A DNA stretch of 64,000 nt, from contig NZ_NEJP01000005.1 in NCBI RefSeq assembly GCF_002113125.1, positions 62,001-126,000 of the forward strand. The letters are read 5' to 3'. The translations under genes were made by a program, and so were the position numbers. Shown here piece by piece: positions 29,141 to 37,742 of the stretch. Source of the DNA: Pseudomonas sp. B20(2017) (lineage in GTDB: Bacteria > Pseudomonadota > Gammaproteobacteria > Pseudomonadales > Pseudomonadaceae). Below the pieces are notes generated by a model that did no database searches, had not been told where the DNA came from, and was given only the letters and a program-made list of their open reading frames with translations. The number at the start of each line of letters is the position of its first letter. Positions within the stretch are counted from its first letter, which is position 1.

Positions 29141-31453
29141 CTATGCCAGGTGGCTACGCAACTGGCGTGCAGCCGCCACCATGTTCACCAGCGCAGCCTC
29201 CGTCTCCGGCCAGGCCCGAGTCTTCAGACCGCAATCCGGGTTGACCCACAGCCGCTGCGCGGGAATCCGTTTCACGGCTTTGGTCATCAACTTGACCATC
29301 TCGGCCGTGTCCGGCACGCGCGGCGAGTGGATGTCGTAGACGCCCGGGCCGATGTCGTTCGGGTAATCGAACGCTTCGAAGGCTTCGAGCAATTCCATGT
29401 CCGAACGCGAGGTTTCGATGGTGATCACGTCGGCGTCCATGTCCGCGATCGCCTTGATCACATCGTTGAATTCGCTGTAGCACATGTGGGTGTGGATCTG
29501 GGTTTCATCCTTCACGCCCGATGCAGTCAGACGGAACGCCTCCACGGCCCAGTCGAGGTATTCCTGCCACTGTGCACGGCGCAGCGGCAGCCCTTCGCGG
29601 AACGCGGCTTCGTCGATCTGCACGATCTTGATCCCGGCGTTTTCCAGGTCCACCACTTCGTCACGCAGGGCCAGCGCCAGTTGCTGCGCCTGAACCTTGC
29701 GCGATACATCCTCACGCGGGAACGACCACATCAGCATCGTCACCGGGCCGGTCAGCATGCCTTTCATGACCTTGTCGGTCAGGCTCTGGGCGTAGGTGAT
29801 CCAGTCCACGGTCATGGCGTTCGGACGGGACAGATCGCCATAAATCACTGCCGGTTTCACGCAGCGGGAACCGTAGCTCTGGACCCAGCCGAAGCGGGTA
29901 AAGAGGTAACCGTCGAGCTGCTCGGCAAAGTACTCGACCATGTCGTTGCGCTCGGCTTCACCGTGCACCAGTACATCGAGGCCCAGACGCTCCTGGACTT
30001 GCACCGCATGGCGGATTTCGCTGCGCATAGCGTCGTGGTAATCGTTGGCCGACAGTTTGCCTTGCTTGAACGCCTGACGGGCCAGACGGATCGAACCGGT
30101 CTGCGGGAACGAACCAATGGTGGTGGTCGGGAACGTCGGCAATTTCAAACGCGCCTGCTGTGCGGCGATGCGTTTGGCAAACGGCGAATGGCGCTGGCTG
30201 TCGCTGGCGTTGATCGCTTCGATACGCGCCTGCACCTCGGCTTTGTGAATGCGTGGCGAGCGCGCGCGGCTTTCTTGAATCGCGCGGCTTTCAGCCAGTG
30301 CGCTTTGCACTTTCGGCGCTTGCGGATCGTTCAGCGCATCACGCAAAACCGAGATTTCGCTGCACTTCTGCACGGCAAATGCCAGCCAGCTTTTCAGCTC
30401 CGGATCGAGCTTGTCTTCACGCTCGACGTCCACCGGACTGTGCAGCAACGAGCAGGAGCTGCTGACCCACAGGTTGTCGCCAAAACGCTCCTGTGCGGGT
30501 TGCAGTTGTGCCAGCGCCTGCTCCAGTTCGCAACGCCAGACGTTGCGACCGTTGACCAGACCCACCGAAAGAATCTTGTAGGTCGGCAGGCGATCGAGCA
30601 CCTGACCGAGCTGATCCGGCGCACGCACGGCGTCGATGTGCAGGCCTTGCACCGGCAGGCCGACGGCCAGGCCGAGGTTGTCTTGCAGACCGCTGAAATA
30701 GGTCGCCACCAGTTTCTTCAACGGCGAGTACTGAAGGATGTGATAGGCGCGTTCGAACGCACTTTTCCAGGCTTGCGGCAGGTCGAGGGTGAGGATCGGT
30801 TCGTCGATCTGCACCCACTCCACGCCCTGTGCCGCGAGACGACCGAGGATTTCGTTGTACACCGGCAGCAGGCGCTCAAGCAGATCGAGCTTGTCGAAGT
30901 CGTTGCCTTTCGCCTTGCCCAGCCACAGGTAAGTCAGCGGGCCGATGATCACCGGTTTGACGTTGTGACCGAGGGCTTTGGCTTCTTCGACTTCATCGAA
31001 CAGCTGTTCCCAGCTCAGCTTGAACTGTTGGTCTGCGGTGAATTCCGGGACCAGGTAGTGGTAGTTGGTGTCGAACCACTTGGTCAGCTCTTGTGCGTAT
31101 TGGGTCTTGCCGTGCTCACCGCCACAGCAGGAAGACGTGGCGCCACGGGCCATTGCAAACAAGGTGTCGAGAGTCGGCAGGCCGTGCTCGTCACGCACAC
31201 CGTCGAAACGCTCGGGGATCACACCAAAGGTCAGCGAGTGGGTCAGCACCTGGTCGTACCAGGCAAAGTCGCCGACCGGCAGCAGGTCGATGCCGGCGTC
31301 TTTCTGCAATTGCCAGTGCCTGGCGCGCAGCTCACGGCCGACCTGATTCAGGGACGCCTGATCGAGATCGCCTTTCCAATAGGCTTCGAGGGCTTTTTTC
31401 AGTTCACGGTCGGCGCCGATGCGCGGGAAACCAAGGGTGTGGGCCACGGCCAT
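29141..31453 (-). CDS. metE: Cobalamin-independent methionine synthase
   Basis: Transfers a methyl group from methyltetrahydropteroyl-glutamate to homocysteine in the last step of methionine synthesis; cytoplasmic zinc enzyme. The 770-residue protein is of standard length. Zinc ligands are visible as His656 and Cys658 (HTHMCYSEF) and Cys741 (NPDCGLKTR), with the intervening glutamate expected near residue 680. The N-terminal half starts [13 protein letters not shown], typical of MetE, and ATG 31453 has a GGAGAA ribosome binding site; 19 upstream residues in the open frame are rejected. The gene diverges from metR, its expected activator. Confidence 0.97.
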   Translation of the reverse strand: MAVAHTLGFPRIGADRELKKALEAYWKGDLDQASLNQVGRELRARHWQLQKDAGIDLLPVGDFAWYDQVLTHSLTFGVIPERFDGVRDEHGLPTLDTLFAMARGATSSCCGGEHGKTQYAQELTKWFDTNYHYLVPEFTADQQFKLSWEQLFDEVEEAKALGHNVKPVIIGPLTYLWLGKAKGNDFDKLDLLERLLPVYNEILGRLAAQGVEWVQIDEPILTLDLPQAWKSAFERAYHILQYSPLKKLVATYFSGLQDNLGLAVGLPVQGLHIDAVRAPDQLGQVLDRLPTYKILSVGLVNGRNVWRCELEQALAQLQPAQERFGDNLWVSSSCSLLHSPVDVEREDKLDPELKSWLAFAVQKCSEISVLRDALNDPQAPKVQSALAESRAIQESRARSPRIHKAEVQARIEAINASDSQRHSPFAKRIAAQQARLKLPTFPTTTIGSFPQTGSIRLARQAFKQGKLSANDYHDAMRSEIRHAVQVQERLGLDVLVHGEAERNDMVEYFAEQLDGYLFTRFGWVQSYGSRCVKPAVIYGDLSRPNAMTVDWITYAQSLTDKVMKGMLTGPVTMLMWSFPREDVSRKVQAQQLALALRDEVVDLENAGIKIVQIDEAAFREGLPLRRAQWQEYLDWAVEAFRLTASGVKDETQIHTHMCYSEFNDVIKAIADMDADVITIETSRSDMELLEAFEAFDYPNDIGPGVYDIHSPRVPDTAEMVKLMTKAVKRIPAQRLWVNPDCGLKTRAWPETEAALVNMVAAARQLRSHLA

Positions 31454-31509
31454 GTCGAGTGTTCTCCATTGCGTAAAAGATGGCGCCATTGTCGACAGCC
31501 AGAGCAACA

Positions 31510-31522
31510 TGAGACAAACTCA
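31510..31522. promoter_or_regulatory. candidate MetR site in the metE-metR intergenic region
   Basis: TGAGACAAACTCA is a symmetric 13-mer that fits the MetR consensus TGAA-N5-TTCA except for the inner base of each half. It sits between the divergent start codons, about 57 bp from metE and 43 bp from metR. Confidence 0.45.
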
Positions 31523-31564
31523 ACCTTTTCGTGTTGATCACAAATTTTCCTCATGGAGCCTGCG

Positions 31565-32482
31565 GTGCTTGAGATCCGTCACCTGAAAACCCTGCATGCC
31601 CTGCGCGAAGCCGACAGCCTGGTGGATGCAGCCGACCGCCTGCACCTGACCCAGTCGGCGCTGTCTCATCAGTTCAAGGAACTGGAAGAGCGCATGGGCA
31701 TGCCGTTGTTCGTGCGCAAGACCAAACCGGTGCGCTTCACCAGCGCCGGCCTGCGCCTGCTGCAACTGGCCGACGCGACCCTGCCGCTGCTGCGCGCCGC
31801 CGAACGTGACATCGGGCGTCTGGCCGGGGGCACCGCCGGGCGTCTGCACATGGCCATCGAATGCCACAGCTGCTTCCAGTGGCTGATGCCGACCATCGAC
31901 CAGTTCCGCGATGCGTGGCCGGAAGTCGAACTCGACCTCGCTTCGGGTTTCTCGTTTGCCCCGCTGCCGGCCCTGGCCCGGGGCGACCTGGATCTGGTGG
32001 TGACCTCCGATCCGCTGGAAATCGCCGGCATCACCTACGTGCCGCTGTTCACCTACGAAGCCATGCTCGCGGTCGCCAACCAGCACGCCTTGGCGAGCAA
32101 ACCGTACATCGTCCCCGAAGACTTGCTGACGGAAACCCTGATCACTTATCCGGTGGAACGCGACCGGCTGGACATCTTCACCCGCTTCCTCGAACCCGCC
32201 GACATCGAACCGGCGCAAGTCCGCACCTCGGAACTGACGGTGATGATGATGCAGCTGGTGGCCAGCGGCCGTGGCGTGTGCGGCATGCCGCACTGGGCGC
32301 TGCATGAGTACAGCTCGCGCGGTTACGTGAAGGGCAAACGGCTGGGCGAGAAAGGTCTGTTCGCGACGCTGTACGCGGCGATCCGCGCTGACATGCTCGA
32401 CGCGCCATACATGCGCGACTTCCTGCTGACGGCCAAGGACACTTCGTTCTCGACCCTCGATGGGGTCAGCGCGGTTCGTTGA
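31565..32482 (+). CDS. metR: LysR-type methionine regulator MetR
   Basis: A 305-residue LysR-family activator with an N-terminal helix-turn-helix (residues 4-63, SLVDAADRLHLTQSALSHQFKELEE) and a C-terminal co-inducer domain. In enterobacteria MetR binds homocysteine and activates metE. I choose the GTG at 31565, which gives the family-typical start (M)LEIRHLKTL and has GGAG six bases upstream. The ATG at 31553 would put that GGAG inside the gene and has no ribosome binding site of its own. Divergent arrangement with metE supports the assignment. Confidence 0.92.
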   Translation: MLEIRHLKTLHALREADSLVDAADRLHLTQSALSHQFKELEERMGMPLFVRKTKPVRFTSAGLRLLQLADATLPLLRAAERDIGRLAGGTAGRLHMAIECHSCFQWLMPTIDQFRDAWPEVELDLASGFSFAPLPALARGDLDLVVTSDPLEIAGITYVPLFTYEAMLAVANQHALASKPYIVPEDLLTETLITYPVERDRLDIFTRFLEPADIEPAQVRTSELTVMMMQLVASGRGVCGMPHWALHEYSSRGYVKGKRLGEKGLFATLYAAIRADMLDAPYMRDFLLTAKDTSFSTLDGVSAVR

Positions 32483-32505
32483 TTGCACGAGTGACATAAA
32501 TCAAC

Positions 32506-32595
32506 TGTGGGAGCGAGCTTGCTCGCGATAGCAATCTAGCAGTCACCCTCCTGGTGACTGACAGTCAGTCATCGCGAGCAAGCTCGCTCCCACAG
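32506..32595. repeat. REPIN between metR and a GNAT gene
   Basis: Inverted REP pair GTGGGAGCGAGCTTGCTCGC (from 32508) and GCGAGCAAGCTCGCTCCCAC (to 32592). The inner arm contains a further stem AGTCACC-N5-GGTGACT (32541-32557). The right REP overlaps the coding end of the GNAT gene. Confidence 0.92.
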
Positions 32596-33107
32596 GTTAT
32601 GTGGTGAGGTTGGGGTTCACACCACATGTGGATCTTGTCGAAGTAGTCCTCGCCGACCCGTACCGCCATCGGTTCAAGACCAAACTGGATGAAGCCGCAG
32701 CGTTGATACAACTGGAACGCCGCGTCATTGCCGGCAGTGACGGTCAATTGAATGACTTTCAGCGCCGGGTGTTGTTGCGCTTCGCCCAGCACCGCCTCCA
32801 TCAATTTCAGCCCCAGCCCGCGCTGACGAAATTCAGCCGACACATACATGCCGAATACCGTTGCCTTGTGCCGGGCCTTCTCCCGAGGCTCGAACGCCAG
32901 GCCGACAATGCCCGCCAGCCGGCCGCCTTCGAACGCGCCGAACACCGCGTCGAGCTTGCTGGTCAGGCGTGATTCCCACCAGCTCAGCGGCATCACTGCG
33001 CGCTCGCGCACGCTGGAGGTGAAGGCCTGCGGATGCCGGTCATAGGCTTCCAGCATCAATTCGCGATAGGCCAGCGCATGACTGGCGTCCAGCCGTTCGA
33101 TCCACAT
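32565..33107 (-). CDS. GNAT N-acetyltransferase with REP-encoded tail
   Basis: A 180-residue acetyltransferase of the GNAT family. The acetyl-CoA binding motif A is visible as VSAEFRQRGLGLKLME near residue 90-105, followed by motif B (AFQLYQRCGF near residue 130). Substrate cannot be deduced. The last nine residues, CGSELARDD, and the stop codon lie in the right half of a REPIN, so the natural C-terminus appears to have been replaced or extended by the repeat. The stop codon of the LysE-type gene upstream ends two bases before its ATG, so the two are cotranscribed. Confidence 0.85.
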   Translation of the reverse strand: MWIERLDASHALAYRELMLEAYDRHPQAFTSSVRERAVMPLSWWESRLTSKLDAVFGAFEGGRLAGIVGLAFEPREKARHKATVFGMYVSAEFRQRGLGLKLMEAVLGEAQQHPALKVIQLTVTAGNDAAFQLYQRCGFIQFGLEPMAVRVGEDYFDKIHMWCEPQPHHITCGSELARDD

Positions 33108-33109
33108 GT

Positions 33110-33748
33110 TCAGGCGGCCTTGCGCTGTTCAAGCATCAGCCGCACGGCCAGGCCGCCCAGCACGAACCCCATGAAATAACGCTGCGCCGCGAGCCAGGTC
33201 GGGTTGTTGACGAACCATGAAGCGATGCCCGCCGCGAACAGCGCGATCAACAGGTTGACGCTGAAACTGACGCTGATCTGGGTCAGACCGAGGATGATGC
33301 TTTGAGTGAACACCGAGCCGTGCTCTGGCGATATGAATTGCGGAAATACCGAGAGGTAGAACACCGCGATTTTCGGGTTCAGGGCGCTGGTGAGAAAGCC
33401 CATGGTGACCAGTTTGCGCGAGGAATCCGCCGGCAACTGTTGCGCCTCGAACGGTGAGCGGGCGCCCGGCTTCACCGCTTGCCAGGCCAGCCACAGCAGG
33501 TACAGCGCACCGGCCCATTTCAACACTTCATAGGCCATCGGCACCGCGAGAAACACCGCAGTCAAACCAGCGGCGGCTGCGAACAGATGCACGAAGAACC
33601 CCGCGACCACGCCGAGCAGCGAGGTCACCCCGGCGCGGCGTCCCTGGCAGATCGAACGCGAGATCAGGTAGATCATGTTCGGCCCCGGCGTCAGTACCAT
33701 CAGCAGTGCGGCGGCGGCAAAAATCAGCAGGTCTTGAAGCGGGATCAT
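33110..33748 (-). CDS. LysE/RhtB-family amino acid exporter
   Basis: A 212-residue inner-membrane protein with about six hydrophobic helices. The N-terminal signature TPGPNMIYLISRSICQGRRAG is diagnostic of the LysE/RhtB family, which exports amino acids such as lysine, homoserine or threonine. It starts at ATG 33748 and is the first gene of a two-gene unit with the GNAT acetyltransferase. Substrate is unknown. Confidence 0.9.
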   Translation of the reverse strand: MIPLQDLLIFAAAALLMVLTPGPNMIYLISRSICQGRRAGVTSLLGVVAGFFVHLFAAAAGLTAVFLAVPMAYEVLKWAGALYLLWLAWQAVKPGARSPFEAQQLPADSSRKLVTMGFLTSALNPKIAVFYLSVFPQFISPEHGSVFTQSIILGLTQISVSFSVNLLIALFAAGIASWFVNNPTWLAAQRYFMGFVLGGLAVRLMLEQRKAA

Positions 33749-33771
33749 GACGAAGTCCTTTGCACGAATGA

Positions 33772-34197
33772 TCAGGCGATCGCGGTCAGCGAGGCTCGAT
33801 AAAACGGCAGGATCAGGTCACGTGTCAATGGGGCGAGAACCACATCGCCGTCGGTGGCCGGGTCGATCCAGATCACCTCTTCGATCTCGGCGGCCGGAGA
33901 CACTTCGGTGTCGATGGTCAGCTGAAAGATCTCGGCCTGCACGACGAATCCCGGCTCGTTGGCGGCGGGTGCCGAGAACGGACCGAGAAAGCTCGCCTGC
34001 GCCGGATCGATCACCAGCCCCAATTCTTCTTCCAGCTCACGGGCCAGCGCATGCACCGGCAGTTCATGCGGTTCGATCTTGCCGCCCGGCTGCATGAACG
34101 CCGTGGTGCCGCGCTTGCGCACCAGCAGGGTCTGGCCCTCGGGGTTGAGCAACAGCGCGGCGGCAATGCGAATGGTGGAGTTATTCGTGGTCGACAT
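33772..34197 (-). CDS. Nudix hydrolase
   Basis: A 141-residue Nudix protein that should hydrolyse a nucleoside diphosphate linked to another group. The Nudix box GX5EX7REUXEEXGU is intact: GKIEPHELPVHALARELEEELG at about residues 39-60, with all metal-binding glutamates. The protein lacks additional domains, and substrate cannot be inferred. It lies 23 bp upstream of the LysE-type gene on the same strand and may be cotranscribed with it. Confidence 0.9.
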   Translation of the reverse strand: MSTTNNSTIRIAAALLLNPEGQTLLVRKRGTTAFMQPGGKIEPHELPVHALARELEEELGLVIDPAQASFLGPFSAPAANEPGFVVQAEIFQLTIDTEVSPAAEIEEVIWIDPATDGDVVLAPLTRDLILPFYRASLTAIA

Positions 34198-34273
34198 GAA
34201 CGGAAAGCCTTTGACTCAAAAAACGACAAGCATCACACGCCCGCCGTTCATGAGCAAAGGCTCGACCGGAATG

Positions 34274-35599
34274 TCAGGCCACTTCCTGGAAATCCATCTC
34301 CGGCGGCTGTCGGCGGAAACCACCCGTAAGCACCGCCAGGTACACGACCCCAATCGCCAGCCAGCTCAGGCCCAGATACACCGCCAGGTGATCGAGGCTG
34401 ACCATCAGCCACAAGTCCGCCGCCAGGCCGATGAACGGGAAGATCAGGAACAGGATCAACTCGCGCAGACCCTTTTTCTCGCCGCCGATCCAGTAGTGAA
34501 AAATCACCGACAGGTTGACCAGACTGAACGCCAGAAACGCGCCGAAGTTGATGAACGAGGTCGAGGTGGTCACGTCGAGTTTCAGCGCCAGCAAGGCCAC
34601 CACCGCACACAGCAGGATGCTGTTGACCGGCGTGCCGAAGCGCTCGTGCAAGGTGCCGAAGAATGACTTGGGCAAGACGCCGTCACGGCCCATCGCGAAC
34701 AACAAGCGCGAACCGCTGGCCTGCGCCGACAGGCCCGAGGCGAACTGACCGACGATCAGGCCGATCAGGAAGATCGACACGAACAGATCACCGCCAATGT
34801 TGCGCGCAATCTCGTAGGCCGCCGAGTCGACGCTGTCGAACTGGAACGACGGATGGGCGATCTGCACGAAGTACGAGACGCCGACAAAAATCAGCCCGCC
34901 GATCAGGGTGATCAACATAATTGCCCGAGGGATGGTGCGACGTGGATCGCGGGTTTCTTCGGTGAGCGTGCTGACCGCGTCGAAACCGAGGAACGAGTAG
35001 CAGGCGATGGCGGCCCCGCTCATGATCAGCGGCATCTGCATGTCGCCATTGAAGAACGGTTTGATCGACCACAACGGCGTGCTGGCATCGCCGCCGACGT
35101 AATGCACGCACAGCGCGACGAAAGCGACCAGCACCAGGAACTGCACCAGCATCAGCAAGGCGTTGATGCCGTTGGCAAGCTTCAGACCGATGATGTTGAT
35201 CGCGCTGGTGATGCCGATGAACGCCAGCACCCAGATCCACTGCGGGATCGAGGGGAAGGCCGAGGCGAGGTACGCGGCGCCGATCAGCCAGATCGCCATC
35301 GGCAGAAACAGATAGTCGAGCAGCACCGCCCAACCGGCGATGAAGCCGAGTTTCGGGCTGATGGCCTTGCGCACGTAGCTGTAGGCCGAGCCGGCCACCG
35401 GAAACGCGGCGGCCATGCGGCCATAACTCATGGCGGTAAAGAACATCGCCACCAGCGCCGCCAGATACGCGGCGGGCACCATGCCGGCGGTGGACTGGGC
35501 GAGGATGCCGAACGTGCCGAGGACAATGATCGGCGTCATGTAGGCGATGCCGAACAGCACCACCGACCCCAGCGAAAGGGTGCGTTGCAAACGAGCCAT
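34274..35599 (-). CDS. APC-superfamily amino acid/amine permease
   Basis: A 441-residue inner-membrane transporter with about twelve hydrophobic helices. The N-terminal segment SVVLFGIAYMTPIIVLGTFG and the loop TEETRDPRRTIPRAI are typical of the APC superfamily, and the overall pattern is closest, from memory, to PuuP-like putrescine or related importers. Its promoter region contains a REPIN, and a nitrilase-superfamily amidohydrolase gene lies upstream on the same strand. Together they suggest uptake and hydrolysis of a nitrogen compound, but the substrate is inferred only. Confidence 0.85.
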   Translation of the reverse strand: MARLQRTLSLGSVVLFGIAYMTPIIVLGTFGILAQSTAGMVPAAYLAALVAMFFTAMSYGRMAAAFPVAGSAYSYVRKAISPKLGFIAGWAVLLDYLFLPMAIWLIGAAYLASAFPSIPQWIWVLAFIGITSAINIIGLKLANGINALLMLVQFLVLVAFVALCVHYVGGDASTPLWSIKPFFNGDMQMPLIMSGAAIACYSFLGFDAVSTLTEETRDPRRTIPRAIMLITLIGGLIFVGVSYFVQIAHPSFQFDSVDSAAYEIARNIGGDLFVSIFLIGLIVGQFASGLSAQASGSRLLFAMGRDGVLPKSFFGTLHERFGTPVNSILLCAVVALLALKLDVTTSTSFINFGAFLAFSLVNLSVIFHYWIGGEKKGLRELILFLIFPFIGLAADLWLMVSLDHLAVYLGLSWLAIGVVYLAVLTGGFRRQPPEMDFQEVA

Positions 35600-35711
35600 G
35601 GGCGACTTACTCCGGATTTTATTGGATTTATGGCAGAGGCCGAGTTCGGCGAATGTTTCGGGTGTTGCGTTGTTGTTCTCGGGTCAAACAGATGTGTTGT
35701 CTGGACGGGTC

Positions 35712-35796
35712 CCATCGCGAGCAAGTCGAATCGTCGCACCGTCGCTCCCACAGTGACCGCGTTCCCTTGTGGGAGCGAGCTTGCTCGCGATGGGGC
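35712..35796. repeat. REPIN with one damaged REP
   Basis: The right REP GTGGGAGCGAGCTTGCTCGC (from 35769) is intact. The left copy reads CATCGCGAGCAAG then an altered 16-bp loop then GTCGCTCCCACA, so its inner palindrome is broken. It lies between the permease and the nitrilase-type gene. Confidence 0.8.
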
Positions 35797-35821
35797 CAGC
35801 CGTGGCGCCACAGGATCAGGA

Positions 35822-36643
35822 TCAGCGCGAGGGGATCAGCAGCTCACGTACTCCGCAGGCGTGTTCAACCACCTCCCCCGGCAATCTCAACCGCTGATCA
35901 TCCAGATAGCGATAATCCTTGCGCGCCAGCTCCAGCTGGCCGAAATCCAGCTCCACACTGAACCGCCCTTCCTCACGCCCGGCCTCGAACAGCACCGTGC
36001 CCAGCGGATCCACCAGCGCACTGCCGCCGGCGAACATCAACCCGTCATCCCCGGCTTCCACGCGGTTGACCATCAGCGCAAACGCCTGGTTTTCCTGGGC
36101 CCGGGCCATGATCGCGGTGCGGTGGGTCGGGCCGTACGGGTCCATGTTGCCGTTGGTCACGATCAGCAATTCCGCGCCCAGTTGCGCCAGGGCACGGGCC
36201 GATTCCGGGAACTCGATGTCGTAGCAGATCAGCAGACCGACCCGCACGCCGTTCCACAGGCAGGTGGCGTAACGGTCACCTGCCTCGAACACACCGCGAT
36301 CCGAGGCCCAGAGGTGGGTCTTGCGGTATTTCAGGGCGATGCCTTCGGGGGTAATCAGCAGCGTGGTGTTGTAGAAGCGGCCGTTGTCGTTCTCGGCCAT
36401 GCCGATCACCACGGCGAGGTTGCGCTCGCGGGCGGCGGCCTGCACCGCGCTGACAGTCGGGCCGTCCAGCGGCTCGGCGATCTGCGCCACGGTGTCGGCG
36501 GTCGGGAAGCCCATCAGGTGGGTCTCGGGGAACACGATCAATTGCGTGTCGGCGGCGCAGGCCGCAATCGCCACGAGGGCGCGTTCGAGGTTGTACGCCG
36601 TGTCTTTGTCACGGCCCGCCAGCTGGGCGAGTTCGACTTTCAT
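35822..36643 (-). CDS. Carbon-nitrogen hydrolase (nitrilase superfamily)
   Basis: A 273-residue amidohydrolase with the complete catalytic triad Glu40 (VFPETHL), Lys108 (YRKTHLW) and Cys140 (LICYDIEFPE). Such enzymes hydrolyse amides, including omega-amides and N-carbamoyl compounds; the subfamily cannot be fixed by eye. It starts at ATG 36643 with AAGGAC-like ribosome binding sequence. It diverges from a LuxR-type regulator and is followed by a permease on the same strand, so the three form a likely catabolic locus. Confidence 0.9.
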   Translation of the reverse strand: MKVELAQLAGRDKDTAYNLERALVAIAACAADTQLIVFPETHLMGFPTADTVAQIAEPLDGPTVSAVQAAARERNLAVVIGMAENDNGRFYNTTLLITPEGIALKYRKTHLWASDRGVFEAGDRYATCLWNGVRVGLLICYDIEFPESARALAQLGAELLIVTNGNMDPYGPTHRTAIMARAQENQAFALMVNRVEAGDDGLMFAGGSALVDPLGTVLFEAGREEGRFSVELDFGQLELARKDYRYLDDQRLRLPGEVVEHACGVRELLIPSR

Positions 36644-36768
36644 GGGGAGTCCTTGTTATGAGCGCCGGGCGCCGAAAGATTGCCCGGCGGCTGTCTGTGG
36701 GCCAGTATGCTTCGCATTCGACCGGCCAGGGAATTACGCGGCCGGGGTAACCCGATAGGGGTAGAGGC

Positions 36769-37569
36769 ATGACTCTTTCGTTTGACGACATCACCTGGCA
36801 CCGCGCCGTCGGGCAGTTGATCGACGCCCTCGACAAGCCGAATTTCTGGGCGCAACTGGTGCGCCTGCTCGACCAGTACGTGCCGTTCGATAGCTGGGTG
36901 GCGCTGCTGTTCAGCGCCGACCGCCACCCGCAGGTGTTCGCCGAATGCCCCGGTGCCGACGGCAGTCCCGACCAGTTGTTTCAGGATTACCTGCGCGGTC
37001 TGTACCTGCTCGACCCGTTCTACATCGCCTGCCGCGAGCAATCGCGCACCGGGTTGTATCGCCTGTCGGAGGTCGCGCCGGAGCACTTCGAACTGACCGA
37101 GTATTACCAGCGATACTTTCGTCTGAATGTGGTGGCCGACGAAATCCAGTTCAATTGCCAGCTCGAAGGCGACCGTACCCTGTGCCTGTCGCTGGGCAGC
37201 CAGCAACGCTTCACCGGCGAGCAGATTGCCCTGTTGTCGCTGATCCAGCCGTGGGTGCTCGGCCTGTTGCGCCAGCGCATGCCCTATGAAATCAACGAAA
37301 CCGTGGCATTGGCCCCGGCGCCTGTGCAACCGGACTGGCGGGTGCAGCTCGAAGCGTCGGTGCAGCAGCTCAAGGGCGCGCAACTGACCGCCCGGGAACT
37401 GGACGTCGGGCGCCTGATGCTCAGCGGTTGCTCCAGTAAAGAAATCGCCCGTAAGCTGGAAATCTCTGTTGAAACCGTGAAAGTCCATAAGAAACACATG
37501 TACAGCAAGCTGGGGATCAAATCCCAGTCGGAGCTGTTTTCGATCTTTCTGCAGGCGCAGAACGCCTGA
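36769..37569 (+). CDS. LuxR-type transcriptional regulator
   Basis: A 266-residue regulator. The C-terminal LuxR/GerE helix-turn-helix is clear at about residues 205-262 (LTARELDVGRLMLSGCSSKEIARKL). The N-terminal 180 residues do not show the conserved tryptophans and aspartate of acyl-homoserine-lactone binding domains that I would expect, so it is probably not a quorum sensor. Divergent position to the nitrilase-type gene and permease suggests it controls them. Ligand unknown. Confidence 0.85.
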   Translation: MTLSFDDITWHRAVGQLIDALDKPNFWAQLVRLLDQYVPFDSWVALLFSADRHPQVFAECPGADGSPDQLFQDYLRGLYLLDPFYIACREQSRTGLYRLSEVAPEHFELTEYYQRYFRLNVVADEIQFNCQLEGDRTLCLSLGSQQRFTGEQIALLSLIQPWVLGLLRQRMPYEINETVALAPAPVQPDWRVQLEASVQQLKGAQLTARELDVGRLMLSGCSSKEIARKLEISVETVKVHKKHMYSKLGIKSQSELFSIFLQAQNA

Positions 37570-37590
37570 CCGTTTTGTGAAGTGGCTTTT

Positions 37591-37681
37591 TTGTGGGAGC
37601 GAGCCTGCTCGCGATGACGCCGGATCAGACAATAATTTTTCTCCTGACAGGCCGCTATCGCGAGCAGGCTCGCTCCCACAA
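37591..37681. repeat. REPIN between the LuxR-type gene and the FMN protein gene
   Basis: Inverted REP pair GTGGGAGCGAGCCTGCTCGC (from 37593) and GCGAGCAGGCTCGCTCCCAC (to 37679). Both arms share the compensating change CTTG to CCTG, which keeps the pairing intact. Confidence 0.92.
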
Positions 37682-37742
37682 GGACTTTGCACAGCCCTGA
37701 GCCCTTCGCGGAAAAACCATGAGTCCGAACCAAGGAAACCGT

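Noticed and set aside
29150..31537. 795-codon open frame antisense to metE
   Set aside because: metE has all zinc ligands and normal length, so the opposite frame is an artefact of codon bias.
34853..36661. 602-codon open frame spanning the permease and nitrilase-type genes
   Set aside because: It crosses two genes and a REPIN on the opposite strand; shadow only.
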